A stretch of 64,000 nucleotides of DNA. It comes from Litomosoides sigmodontis. Taxonomy: Eukaryota > Nematoda > Chromadorea > Rhabditida > Onchocercidae. The notes under the pieces were generated by a model that did not search any database, was not told where the DNA came from, and was given only the letters and a program-made list of their open reading frames with translations. The stretch is taken from assembly GCA_963070105.1 (NCBI GenBank), contig OY718805.1, positions 8,363,001 to 8,427,000 on the forward strand, read 5' to 3'. Positions 28,419-43,096 of this stretch are shown here, piece after piece. Position 1 is the first letter of the stretch, and each line of letters opens with the position of its first letter. The translations under genes and the position numbers were made by a program.

Positions 28419-31400
28419 TTAATTCTTTAAATCTTTTGATGGTTCCTTGTGATAGAGAAAAACACATGAGAACAGAATGACTCCTATCATCATAGAAAAT
28501 GACGAAACATAGTAAGGATATGCGCTATAAATAAAACGCTCATACTGGGTATGTTGCAGTGGCCGAACAGATACCTGAAATTGAACAAAAATATTGCAAA
28601 ACCAAAGATTAAAAGACTAAAAGTTACACGACTAAAAAGCAAATGGAATTTTACATTTCCCTGATAATGTAACTTCATCACCAGAAACATCGATAGTTAT
28701 TCAGATATCTACAAATTCAAAAATTCCCTAAAGGAGAGTTTTTAAATTGAAGATTTCTCACTCGCTCATTTCATCATTATATTTTGTTATCCATTTCCTT
28801 ACATACTCATGGTACCACTCAAATATCAAATGACATTTCCAAAACCGAAATTCACTCATTTCTTCCGAAGTCTCCTTACCTTAGCCAATCCTATGAAAAA
28901 TAACAAGCTTAACATTCACTATTATCACGATATCTAAGTATAACCACTGCTTCACAAAAAACGGTTATTGCTTACTTGTTGAACATCCAACAAATGTGTG
29001 TACCCAATGCGACGATAATCGACCATGAACTTGAACACACCATAAACATCAGGAAGTTTAAACTGTGTTTTCAATTTACCATCTAAAACAAACTTTAAAA
29101 ATAGCAAAACAACAAAATGAGATTGCTTTAGGAAATGATAGCAATCTATGCATTTGCGAACAATTCACTTTATGATACCCCCCACACAATCTGAATATTT
29201 GCTACCTTCCAGAAATGTCACTAATTGCTCAACTAAGAATAAAAAATGATCAATTTTATCAGTTATGTGGACTGAATCCATTAACATTCTAGCCTATTAA
29301 ATTATTGAGGAAAGACTTGAAAACAAAGTTGTAGAATTAAATTAGATGTGTACTGTGATTTTTGAGAGTTGTTAGAATAAATGGATCAATGCGTGTAAAT
29401 TCTAGTTGAACATCATCTCCTCTGAACGCTTCCCACTTCCCGTTATTGAGCTCTTCAATTTCGATAGCATACTCAACATTATCCAATATCGTATATTCTC
29501 GTGGAGGACTCTTTTCGCCGACCTGAATTCCAAAAGAAGTAAAGAGGGACTCTGCGCAAGATCTTTGTGGTACTTATTACAGGAACTTTACTCAGTCTTA
29601 ATAAAGCAAATATATTTTGTAAGATTAATATTCCGTTGAACTCAAATATAAAGAAACAAAACGAGTATACCTTATGATGCGAAACACTCTTAACTTTCAG
29701 CACGCCTTTCTCCATAAACACCCATTTGCTCAATTCGGTCACCAACTCCAAATTACCACTTTTCTGAAATCTAAAGCAGGAATTCATATATTGCCAAATG
29801 AAAAATACATTTCAAGATAATCAGTGCTGCTACAATGTAAAAAATAATTTGCTTAGTTGCGTGAAAAGGTCATAAAGTGGTCACAATTGCCTTGGAAGCT
29901 ACTGTCATTATCATAGTCAAGTTATTGTCATTGTCAAACTTTGGAAGCTATTGTCAAAATAATTCAAAATACTTCGTTGCAGAGCCATATTTGCTAACAT
30001 TTGAACTGATAAAAACATCGCTAAACATGTCAAGAGAACCAGTCAACAGAACACGCGCATTGTTTCGAGCCTGAATGGCACCAATCAACAGTGTTGAACG
30101 GCCCACAGCAGCAGGATACTGAAACAGAAGCGAAAAAGATCAACATATTCACTTTACACAAGTACACAAGAAATTCCCCGAAACATAGCAAATTCTTTAT
30201 ACGAATTCTGATTAAATCTAAACTTGAATTATATACTATTTTTTTTAATCATAAATTGCAAATTTTATAGCTTTAAAGGCAATATCGTTGTTGTTGAATC
30301 TTTTGATATCCATTCTATAAATACTAAAGGTCCTCCCGTACATAATAAGAAGTGGTCCGGGTTAAAGGGTCAGATCACATTTCACATTATCCGCTAGAAT
30401 AAGCTTATCCCTTTCACTAATTTTTGACCTTTCTTTCATCACTTAAAATACAAAATGCAAAATATTACTTCTTCGATTTTTTCACGAGGACTGAATGAAT
30501 AAGCAGTTGTTGAAGCAGGGAGTATTTCCAAACGAAGCTGATTTGTTTTATCAGCAATTAAAGCTACACCCCGGAAGAGAATAGGATTAGCCTGCCGTGT
30601 TTTTCCTATAATCATTGGAGCAGACAAAAGATTTGAGGGATCGGCTACAATTGTTGTATGATATCCCTCATCCTGCAATTCATTAAACATACATTTATAA
30701 GTGACTCCTAAACGAGCTTTAAAATACCAATAAACGTTATAGTTATCAGTAAATGCTTTAATCAATTTTAGTCTTTGAGGATCATTAAGAAAACCATTTT
30801 TCAACCATTTTTCCTATCATCATTAAAAACACATTTATGAAAAAAAGAACAATTGACAAATGTAAGTAGAAAGCTTCGAAAGTGCATATTACAAGAAATT
30901 GCGTGAATAAAACTAAAATATTTACATAAACACATTCATCATAAAAAAAACTCTTTAAATAGTTGTCAAAAAAAAGGTATAAAAATGAAGGAGATGAAGT
31001 GAACATAATTCTAAAAAGCATAATTCAATTTAAAATCAAAAACTCACAAGAACAGTGTCATAATTCAAATGATCAATAACAGCAGTTCCATTCTCATCAA
31101 ATTCGAAACCATTTTCCGCAGCCAAATCGTGTAAAGCATCACCAATGCGTGTTCCAGCTGCCACTAACACATTGCCACCATTATCAATAAAAGAAGTTAT
31201 AGCTCTGACATTAATCGTTCCTCCAAATTCTATAAGAGACATTAGAAATTTGTGTAAGGACTTGCTCTCCGCTTGCTGCTAAGCAAAAGCATGTCCGCGC
31301 TATTTTGTACTGAATAATTTCATATTTTAATGCAGAATAGATCACAGCTATCCGATGAAGCTGAGTTCATTGAATTCATTTTTTCGCACGCTAATGAAAG

Positions 31401-32170
31401 TATCGCATCATTTTTTTTTACCATACTTCAAATATTAAGCATAGAAGCCTTATGGACAGTAAACGAAGAATATAAATCCGAAAAAACACGTAAAGACAAA
31501 CAAATTGATAAAAAATGAAAATGCTACCGTCAACTCCTGGAGCAAAAATGATAAGATGGTCGTAGAGATGTTCATCATACTTTGTGAGAGTTAACGACCG
31601 ATCATCTGCTGTTTTTAGAGTTAATAGGTGTCCCCTTTCTGAAATATGAAACAAATCATATGTTGTTAATAAAAAATTAAACACTAATTTTTTACTCAAC
31701 AAGAAAAGTGCTTTAAAACTGATATTTTCATAATTGACAGTTTTTTCCACAAATTAACCAAGCAGTTATCCCATGAATTACTTTATAAATTGCAACTAAT
31801 TAAATCTTCCTCCACTAAATTACACATTCTGGAATTTTTCCAACATTGCTTTTCATTTGTTAATAACAAAAGAGAAACAGTAAACAAAAAAAAACAAAGC
31901 AATACAAAAGTCTCAAAATATACTACTATGCGGTCAGGACCACATCATCTATTTACGAAACGGTGACTAAACACATTAAAAAGAAACAAATAACTGATTC
32001 GAGTAAATCAATTATTGCTTACCTTTTAAAGATTTCAGGAAAATCGAATGTGTTTCTCTAACATTTAAATTATCAACCAAGACTAATATTTTGCCAGCGC
32101 TAAGAAGTGTTGCAATTTGCAGCAAGATTATTGAAACAGCAGTGAGCAATAAACGGTTTGACGTTACCAT
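28419..32170 (-). CDS. DDOST: Oligosaccharyltransferase 48-kDa subunit (OST48/WBP1), 9 exons
   Basis: Essential subunit of the ER oligosaccharyltransferase that moves the dolichol-linked glycan onto Asn-X-Ser/Thr sites. Exons in transcript order: 32170-32023, 31638-31528, 31229-31048, 30672-30469, 30118-29973, 29770-29671, 29522-29354, 29082-28976, 28574-28419. They total 1323 nt (440 aa), close to the human precursor length, and all phases agree. Visible: N-terminal signal peptide (about 1-25), the [12 protein letters not shown] motif just after it, [31 protein letters not shown] and GYTHL family motifs, one C-terminal membrane helix (about 411-430) and a short Lys-containing cytosolic tail. 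Exon 6 uses a TAG acceptor 7 nt before a stronger TTTCAG site that would shift the frame. A CTAG acceptor lies 8 bases before the ATG. Confidence 0.95.
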
Positions 32171-33745
32171 GATAATGCCTAGACATTAACATTCAATTCT
32201 TTACATTTCAATTCATAACTATGGACGAAACTGATCGAGAAAACCGCCAGAAATCACAATCCTTTGTTGACACGAAATCGTGCAAAGCACGGTAGCCATC
32301 CTGCCCCAAATGTACAACGGAAAATGCTCATGACAAATTATCGGCCAGCGGTAACATGTTCCTAGCTTTTGTTAGTAATGCAATTTATAATGAAATTACC
32401 AAAATGATGACGACAAAATCCCACACATATCGCCAGTGTAATGTCTCAAAATTGTAAACCTCTCAAAGTATAACGCTCCAAAAAATTTAATTTAAACTGT
32501 TATTTTCAACACACTTTTCTACAACATCACACTTCTCATATTTCTCGCATGCATTTTTTACCGTACGCAGCACAAAAATCATACTTGCTCATTTTCAAAA
32601 TGTAAAGTTTTAACTAACGAAATTCTTTTTTTACTAAACAAAATACCCCTCCAGTAGAAGATCACTAACCATGATGAAAACGTGACCGAATTATCTTCTC
32701 GAAAAATTGATTGAAAAATTTGTTATACGTTTTAGCACATACCCAGTAAAATATTTTTCCTACCACTACCACTTTTTCCATTGGCACATATATGCAAATA
32801 TATGATTTGGTGTAATGCCAAATCTGTGTTAAAAACAAAGTGAGGAAGACAATGAAAACAATTATTTTTTATTCTGTTTGTATCGCTATTCCAATGACGG
32901 AAAGAAACATAAATCGAAAGTTGCAGAACAGTGAACTGGTCACTTGCAGACGTCGCATATTTCTGCTTCTCGTTGCCTCATCCCTCCACATAATAAGTAT
33001 TTTCCGAATTCACATAACATCACTCATATAAATAAAAAAGGTATTCCGAAAATTAACAAGACAGCATCTTGATTGAAACAAAACAATAATGGAAAATAAT
33101 AATGAAAGTATGTATAAAGTTTGAACAACAGTAATGAAAAATAACGATTAAGAAGGCACACGTTAATCATATCTGCAGAGCGTTATAACCATAACCGTAA
33201 TCACTAACCTCACATAGATTTTGCCATTTACAGTGATAGATGATGGAACTGCTGAGGTACATCATATTCTATGGATTCATTGTCTAAAATCTTTAGTGCT
33301 ACTTGGAAAATTTTAGTTGCTTGGCCAGCACTCGAAGGAATGAATAATTTTAAACCGAAATCATCGCTTTTTCCTTCCATCTAACTACGGCTTTCATTTG
33401 GTAGCATACTATATATCGAAAATTTTGGTAATATGAAGTAAAAGCTTAGTTAAACAGCCACGCATATTGTCGTACAAGCCGTACAAGACTCATCAGAGTA
33501 AATACCGGCAATTATGGTTATCAGCATTATATAAATTTTCCATAAGCTCAAGTAAAATATACCGAAACATTTTTTACTCTAAAATCAATATGTCTTTTTC
33601 GCCTTTTGAAAACCAAAAAGTTGTCCAGTGTCACTAACAGAGAGAATGCACTTAACCAAACAGCTTCTGTCTTGAACGGTTCAAAGAATAAATCCTAAGT
33701 TAATCTTTATTTAACTGCTTTTTTGTGATACTAAATTTAAATGCA
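32171..33745. other. Intergenic region between ZFC3H1-like and DDOST
   Basis: 1.6 kb. The 63-codon plus-strand frame at 32840-33031 shows no family motif. The DDOST promoter and the ZFC3H1-like 3' UTR must lie here. I see no other feature. Confidence 0.7.
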
Positions 33746-36700
33746 TTAGCAAAATGCAGTTCTGGAAACAGAAAAACGACCTTTCAAGGACCATTTCGAT
33801 GGCAAATCGGATTTAGCACCCATCTCACAAACTCTTATCCGACGTTCGCTATCCGGAAGACTTCTCAACATATTCTCGATAATTTCGCCCACTGATTTTG
33901 CTTGATGTTGTTCCAATATTTCACGAGCATATTCAGCTGAAAAGAATAAAAGTACCAAATTTGCTTCCCAAAACCTAAAAATTCCTTTAAATCACCTACC
34001 TACAATGTATTTTGTCTCCGAATATCCCTCTCATATGCTAATACGCTGAACATGAATGGAAATGAAACATAGTAGAATATGGTAAAGGAAAATCACAAAC
34101 AGAACTCACAGAACATCTTTTTAGGTGGACAAAGATTTGGGCAATAAGCTAACACGCTACATATCAGTTCTTCGTCGGACAGCAAATAATCTTCTTCATG
34201 TTGCCTACAAATGTTCGTAAAATGGAGTGCTGCTTTACAGGTACTTCACATGCCCTTTGAAATATGATGAAAGTCAAATAAACGAACAATGCACATGTTG
34301 AATCAGCGCATCTTCCTAATAATTCATAGTAGCAAAGTGGTTTCAATGGATCCAGTTTGTTTGACAATGCTCTATGAGCTATCAGGTGGTAAGGAAACGT
34401 TGGAGATATGCTGAAAGTAACCTCAATGAGAGAAAGCAAGACTACTTCAATGATGGCTTAGCAGGTTCCTGTTTCCGCCAACTTTGCGACTTAAAAAAAT
34501 ATTCAGTCCTTCCGAATTGGTTGAAACTTTGTAAGAAATCGTTCCACCACATTTCAATAATATGGCTACTAATTTCACTATTAAAAGCACCGTAAAATGT
34601 CACAAAGATGATTAAAAAAATTAAAAAACAAATACAAAATTATCGATAGAAATAGTTCTTGCAAGCAAACAAAAAGGATCAGTGATAAGGACGAGAAAAA
34701 ATTAAAATCAATTGCTATTTTGATATTACATGCACCTACCGATACCCGTCAAACATAATCAATGGATTATTTTTGAGTTCATTAACATCTTTTTCGCTAA
34801 GTGTTACAGTGCGGCTGATCTTTCGATCTCTCTGCTGGTTTTCGGGACAGACAGTTTGGTCAATCACTGCTGTTGTTCCTGCAGCAACATTAGCTTCCTG
34901 CTGCTCCAACTCACGCATTGCTATGACAAGACCATTAACTGAATCGCTCGAATCTGATAATTCAATTACATCGAAATCCCTGAAAAAGTTGCCAATGTTC
35001 CTTATTACAATCCACTGTTTCTTCGAAATATTTATCTTATGCGCTGAGAAAATAATCCATAGAATGTCAATTAATGCAAAATTGATGCAATGATTAATGC
35101 ATGTTGCAAATTTATCAGTATTTCCGATCCTTAATCAGATACCATTAGGAAAAATAAAGCAAAAAAAAATGGAAACAAAACAATATGAAATAGTGTACTC
35201 TAAGATAAATGCAGAATGATGTGATCCACTGCTACTACTTGTAGGTCTTGAAACATCATCTCGATCAGAATAATCCATTGCGATAGTCGCACTTAACTGT
35301 TCAGAATGTTCTAAAACGCTCGCTTCTGCCGTTTTCGATCCTTCGACACTGTTATCCGTCGTAGGAACAAAAACATGCCCAACGTCTTTGTTTAAATTTT
35401 TCATCGATTCAGCTTCTTCCGCTGATCTTTCAATCCGTCTACTCTCTTTTCCAAATGTTTTCTTCCCCGTTTCCCTGTGATTCTCCTCAAACTGTGCCTT
35501 ACTCAATTGCCGTTCCAAATATGATAAGCGTCCTTTAACCTTTTCTTGATCACATCGAAGTACTTCCATTTCCGCTTCAAGAACACCAAGCTCACGGGCA
35601 CAGTGATTAGCTCTTTCCTAAGTAATTGAACAAGGGATTATTTTTAAATCAATACTTTCACATAAGACCACCAGTTTATCAAAATTTATCGACCTCCCAC
35701 CAAAAATCCTTTTAGTCTCGCTTTTAAACTTTGTTCACCATATTTTACAGCATTGTGCAGTTATCGCTGGCTTTCGGAAGTCTAAGCTTAAGTAACAGAT
35801 AGCATCGGATAATCAGTTACAGTCCTTTCACAATTATACAATCATGACATCATTACAGCCCTTATAAAATTAATTTTAAATTAATGACAAAATGCATCAA
35901 GAAGTTCGAGAAATCGCTACGACTACTAACCAAAAAACTATCACGTTTCCTTCTCGTGATACATTTTTGATCGTCACGATGCCTTAATTTCCTTTCAATT
36001 TCTTTTAATATTTTCTTTTCAGCATCAACCATTCGCTCCCAATTTTGTGCTTTTCTCTCTTCTATTCCTGACATTTCATCAAATTCATCCCTTGATTTCC
36101 AACGCAACCTGCATTACATATCATAGATAATACAGCATCGAATTACCTTGCTCTAAAACAATAGTAAACAGCCTGTAAACTCACTTTTTGGGAATAGTTT
36201 CTCGATCATTTTCCTTTTTTTTTCGTGATTGCCTAATGCGGTAATCCTGATCTGGTCTATCATCACTGCCGCTTGACTCACAATCATCCTTTCTTGAACG
36301 CTGAAACTTTCCTGCTAGGGAATCAAAGTAAAGTTTAATTTAAAATAAAAACCAGCAAACCTTCCGATCTGTCGTAAACTTCCGACTTTGTTCCACCACA
36401 TTTGCAAGTCTCTTAGAACAGTGTGTTTCGGTCCTAAAAATAAGTGCTGCGTACCTAATAAATTTAATGACGTCATAATATATTATACATATATATCATA
36501 CAAAAAACCACGATTTTTTCTTCGTTCACTCTTGAACTATAATTGAAAATTTGAAACATCTTTGCTCTTAAAATAATTCGAACATTCTGAGAATCGCCAT
36601 GACAAAATACCTATAACTAGAACTTGGTACTTCGTTATTACCACGAGCAGCTCGTTCTTCTGAATTCGTACTGCTTAATTCACCTTCTTCAAGTGTTGGT

Positions 36701-39700
36701 TTTAGCGATTTTAATTTCTTGTCGTTCTTTTTTTGCATTATCTATGAATTAATTTTTCTTAAATTTTTTGGTATCAGAATTTGTAAAACCAGAATATATC
36801 CAAGAAAGAGTAGTAGTAATATCAAAAAGTTGCCTAAGCGCCCTTTTTTTCTTTATAGAAAGAAAGTTAATTCGCCACATAAAAATTCAACCATCTCATT
36901 ATAGCGATACATGGTATGACGAAATTAATCTAATGATGCAATAGAATGTTTGTTTTTAATATGCTCACTTGTTCTAAGAGTTTAGCACGCAGCTGATCAG
37001 CATCCTCTTCGTTATCGACTCCATCGCATGGTGCGCCATTTCGCGCTTGAATTTCATGAGAATAAATTGCTCTAGCATTCGTTAACGGTGATGTTGGTGA
37101 TGAGCGCGAACGAGAATCTGAATTTGACGAACATTACGCTTAAGGAAACTCGTAACTAATAATAGCAGAATCATTTGATATACAGTAAGAACATAAGCTT
37201 CCATAAATTACATTTTTTCAGTTAGATGAAAAATATTCACTTCAACTCCATCTCTAATATCAAAATACCGAATCAACGATCTCCATAAAATGCATGGGTT
37301 TCCTTCTCGAATAGAAGATGCAAAAAAGTGAAATTTTTTAAGCTATTCTATTTCTCTTTTTTTACATTGTTTTTCTTGGTTTCGAAAAATGGCTTCTGCG
37401 GCATGACTTCAGGATAAACGATACTGAATACCTCGATCACTGTCTACAATATCCATTCCAACTTGCTCGTAATTATCACCCAAATTTTCCACCTGCTTCG
37501 AAAATTTGCTCGCCTCAATCCTCAATCGAAGTCTGTGTAGCTGCTCCTCAATCCTGAATGAATTTTCCAAACAACACTAATTAGAAATGAATTATACTGT
37601 TTTCTTTCATTTTTAATTTGAAAACATTAAATAACTAATGCCTATTTCTCATAACTGACACATCATGACAGAGTTGCAGTCAGAGAGGTACACAAGATCT
37701 GAATAACATTCAGCAGATATAAAGGATGTAGTCCTTCAAAAATTATAAAAAGAAGTCAGTGTTCATAAATTTGCAAGTGTTAGGAAAACAAGCTTTTATA
37801 AACAATAGCTTTCTCTATCTCCTAAAGAAAAATAACAATTTTGATCAACATTCTACATTTATTGCTGCAGCTTGAAAAATAACCGCAACGAAAAAGGTTG
37901 ATTTCAGTTAATTAAAAAATTTTACGGGTTTGCAAATTGCTTCATAGTTGTCTCCAACACTTCCACATTATTGGTGGGTGCAGCGACTTTCTGTTGATTG
38001 TTCACGAAGAAACACGAGTAACCACTTGCATTATCATTCCGTACAGTCACTTTGAGTGGTACCGTTGTTTCATGGAATTTACTGTTGTTCACACGATTTT
38101 GCACATCATTATGTTTTGGAAATCGCTTACCTACAAGAAACTAGGAAACAATTCAGCAATATTTGCTAGGATATCACAAGCTATCTCCCACTTCCAAAAT
38201 ATATCCTCCTTCCATAAATTTCGAAATTCCTTGATCATTTAGACCATCTACGCATCACATTTCGACGCGTCCAACTAATGTGCCTGATTTCATTTCACTC
38301 TCCTAACACGCGAAATTTTTTACAGATATTCGTGAAATCCGAAAAGCCTACTTTGCTTTCGTTTTAGTTGCACCCAGGTATGTCGCGAAGAATGAAGGTT
38401 CATTTGTTGATTTCTTGGTATAGCATAAGAATTATCAACTGGAAAAAGACAGATGATACGGTTTAAAAGCAAAATTCAAATTTCTTAATTAATTCCTCCA
38501 CCTATTTCAAAAGTAAGTTTTTCAGCCATCTAATAAGACTGAAATAGCTATGTTTTGCAAATTTTACTGACTTAAAGATAAGTATAAATCAAAAGTGTTG
38601 CAATACAATAAAAAAAGATAAAAAAATTTTAAGCTCAAAAGAAAGGAACTTATAATTTCACATTACGACAACTCTCTAGACTACATTTACTCCAAATATA
38701 GGTACGTATATATTCTCACTGATTTCTCCCTCTTCTGCTTTGTACGATGTGCTTTCTCGTACAAATCTTTTATCTTTTCCATGTAATACCGCTAAACGTA
38801 AAGCATCATCATCATCCGAAATGACATTTTCAACGGAGTGTTCAGCAGAGGGCAAGCTCGTGAATTCCGACCTATCTGTTGCTTCCTGATAATTAATCTG
38901 ACATTTAGAAAAATTGTATAAAATAATAAATTCCTGTTGATTTTATACCCCTTTGTTTCCATGGAATAAAATCAGTGAGAAATGGAGCATGTGAAGCCCT
39001 GCAAGACTCAAAAGGAAGCCATAATGCGCTGGAATTAAAACACCAAATACCGAATCTGATTGACCAGAATGGCTAAAAGAGAAGAGATTTCAAGACCTGT
39101 ATCTCACGAATAATACGGTCTACTTCACGTTCTCGTTCCTCCTCCAAACTTGTCGATGAAACATGCGTCATACTCCCAGATCTTATTCCCACTGACGTAT
39201 TCCTATAACTATGTTAGCTTTCTTAAAATTGCGCAGCTCACAATAGATTTCATGCCTAAACTCTTAAAAACATATAAGCCAATACCAGGCTAAATTGTTC
39301 TCGTAGCCACGCTAGTGTCTACATAAAAAGTACTAATGCATAAATATTACAAATATACACTAGCGACAGCTGAGTATCGAAAATTACCCACTACTAAAAT
39401 ACAGCACGGATGGTATGTATGCAGTAAATCAAATGAAGAATTGTGTCGAACATCCATTAACTACAAACCACATATTTTGAAAACTAAAAAAATAGCAATG
39501 CTTCTGCTTCGCGGACAGAAACAAAATAAATGATACAAAAGCTATAGATTTACTACAAGAGAAACAGAAACCTATACAGCAATGCAGAAACATTGATTAC
39601 AAAGTTGTGGATGTAAATTTCGCTTATCATTTTGATGATCCTCTGAGTAATAAACCAAATGCAATATGATGTACTATACAATAAAGTTAATAATAGAACG

Positions 39701-40113
39701 AAACACTTCTAAATGTGATAAAATTATAAATACCATAGATATTTATAGATATCGTCTAAAGAAGATATATTTACAATAAAACTGCTACTACAACTAAAAT
39801 TATAACATACTAATGCACTTTTCATTAAAGATGTTAGGATATATCAACGATTTAGCAATTAATTTTCAAAATAATAGAAGCAAAACTGTAAGCTTTAAAA
39901 CTCCTCAACTATTACTTATGGCATTCAGTGGATGTAGTATGAAAAGTGTATATGATATCACAAGTTCAGTAAATTTAATACATCTAACACAAGAATATTC
40001 CAGCTCACTATCACAATTTCAAGAAAAATAAACCTGCAAATGTCGCTTAAATCATCATCTTCAATTTCACCATCTTCTAACGGAGCACCACCTGCCAACG
40101 CCACACTTCTCAT
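33746..40113 (-). CDS. ZFC3H1: ZFC3H1/Red1-like nuclear RNA-decay zinc-finger protein, 16 exons
   Basis: ZFC3H1 links polyadenylated nuclear RNA to the exosome helicase MTR4 (PAXT); Red1 is the fission yeast counterpart. Exons: 40113-40034, 39202-39097, 38897-38720, 38438-38352, 38130-37926, 37553-37432, 37117-36969, 36741-36611, 36433-36361, 36300-36185, 36108-35931, 35617-35199, 34979-34746, 34410-34288, 34204-34110, 33936-33746. They total 2487 nt (828 aa), all in phase. The start has LEDGEIEDDDLSDI, like the animal family's acidic LEDGEI motif. Charged, Ser-rich and coiled-coil segments fill the middle. The signature finger is C719-X7-C727-X4-C732-X3-H736, preceded by the family-like FPYHLIAHRALSNK and LDPLKPLCYYE. 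The protein stops about 90 residues after the finger and lacks the long HAT-repeat tail of human ZFC3H1. Small extra exons are possible in the weakly conserved middle. Confidence 0.85.
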
Positions 40114-41204
40114 TACTGCAGTTTACCTTTTACAGATTCCTGAATATTTAAATTTATTATATTTGAAAATATAATAAAATTAATAATTAATGTAATTAAC
40201 CAATTTTGCGTACGCTAACAACACATTAAAAACTACATATTAATATGCAATATAACTTACTAATTAAACAAAGTGAAATGAAAAAAAGCAGCAGCTAACC
40301 GCGACCAACTGCTCAATGCGACCACATGCCTGCTCTAACAGAACAAGCAACAAGTGCACTATGAAAACATTCCATTTCACACCACACTTTCAGCAAATGA
40401 TCTATTCCTAAAGTAGGAAAGTGCTAAAAGCTATCTTCCACCATTCCATACTTCTCTGTAAAGTGAGCACGAGAAGAAGCATTCAAAATTCGTTCGTTTA
40501 TTTTACAATTTCTCGTTGTTCTATTTCACAATATTTTGCTAACATCTTTATTTAACCATTGAAGTGTTTGCAAATACAAGTAAGAAATTAGTAGTAGAAA
40601 TATGACTTGGAAAAAAAGCAAAATTTGACATTAAAAAAATTGGCTGCTATAGAATTCATTGTAATTTCAATTGGTTTTAATTCTCATTATTCACTACAAA
40701 ACATCGAAACAACAACTTTAATTCTTTGATAGGAAATTTGTCAAGCAAAAATTCCTTTATCTCGTCAATGTGTGGAAAAGCTAAAATGAAAAATTATTTC
40801 CAACAATACAGTGCAATGATCGAAATGGAATTGAATTACAAAATATGAACGATTTCATTGATTATAATTGTTACGCATACGCTGTTACTATTAGTGCCGT
40901 TCAACTGTATTCACCCTAAAGGAAAGATCCTCCAACAGTTTCCAATAAAAGTTGCTGAGTAATGTTTGTCAAATTCTCCTCCACAAATTTCACTTAATAA
41001 TTAATGTTCATTTGCCTGTTTCTCAAAATTTTACATTATTAAAGGAAGCGTTGGGATTTCAAGACAAACGGAACAATTATTACTTTGTTTCTGAAATCAA
41101 AATTATCTTTTTATGAAAAATGGCTTTAAAATATTCGCGTTATGTCCAGCAGTCTTTTTTCAGTGTTAACGTGTTTAAAAATGCATTCAATAACTTTCAA
41201 TATT
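40114..41204. other. Intergenic region upstream of ZFC3H1-like
   Basis: 1.1 kb up to the left inverted-repeat arm. The region must hold the ZFC3H1-like promoter. No gene is visible apart from a short frame (41120 onward) that reads into the repeat arm. Confidence 0.65.
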
Positions 41205-42293
<1,089 letters not shown>

Positions 42294-42347
42294 GCACGTC
42301 GATGAATTAGTCTGTTTGGACAAAACGACAAAAAAACAATGGAATAA

Positions 42348-42527
42348 GAGGCGGCGAAAGTTTTAAACCTTTTACAACAAATCGTAAACTTTCTTAAGCG
42401 GAAGTGGAGCGCCAGTTCTATACTACACGGTTTTACCAATCAGTTAGAAAAGCTGAAGGCCAAAAATAAGAAATTGCAATTCGAAAGCCTAGCGAGACAT
42501 GAATGTATTCCGCTTGCTGTATTCTGA
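42348..42527 (+). pseudogene. Coding-like scrap, possible coiled coil (59 codons)
   Basis: An open stretch just beyond the left repeat arm reads as a well-mixed helical peptide (for example NQLEKLKAKNKKLQFESL) and ends at a TGA. It has no start codon, and a stop precedes it directly. No clear splice acceptor is present. It may be a leftover exon of the same decayed gene or of another one. I do not recognise the family. Confidence 0.35.
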
Positions 42528-43096
42528 AAGGCCGAAGACTAAGTTCAAATTCGTAAAAGCATACACTGTGAGAGATGTGGAACCATTCGGTTTTAAGAAA
42601 AGTTTGTTAACAGCACGAACTGTCCATTGTTTCTTACAATAACATATGCTAATTGCCATAGTGAAGCAAATTATTGCTGTGTTAGATTCTAAATGTTCAA
42701 TTTCAAACATATACCTCTTTCAGTCTCCCGGCTTTTTTTCAAGAAAACCACCCCAAACATAAATTATCGCTATTCCTAAGCAGCTTTAGCTTTCAATCAA
42801 ATTATCAATAACATTCCTTAAACATTTAATTATCAAATTTCCTATAATATTTTCAATGCAAGAGTATCTATAACTCACTAAGACCAACGGTTCTGTAGAT
42901 AGAAACTGATGAAGTGAGAATAAGAATAATCATTTAAAGCTAAAACGTTTTTGATGCTGCAATAAAACATTTTAACGGAATATATAACTGACTTCTCTAT
43001 TTTCGCTCTTGCTTCCCTCTTCCTCCTCAGAATTTAACAACAATAACAACAAGATACTTCACAATATACGGAGAAACACACGTAGAGAATAAATAA
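42528..43096. other. Region downstream of RPB4
   Basis: The 3' flank of the minus-strand RPB4 gene. Nothing further seen. Confidence 0.6.

Noticed and set aside
7533..32170. Idea that Rap1GAP and DDOST adjacency reflects ancient synteny, as both human genes lie in the same chromosome band
   Set aside because: In human they are far apart within that band, and the other genes here map elsewhere; two genes are no evidence.
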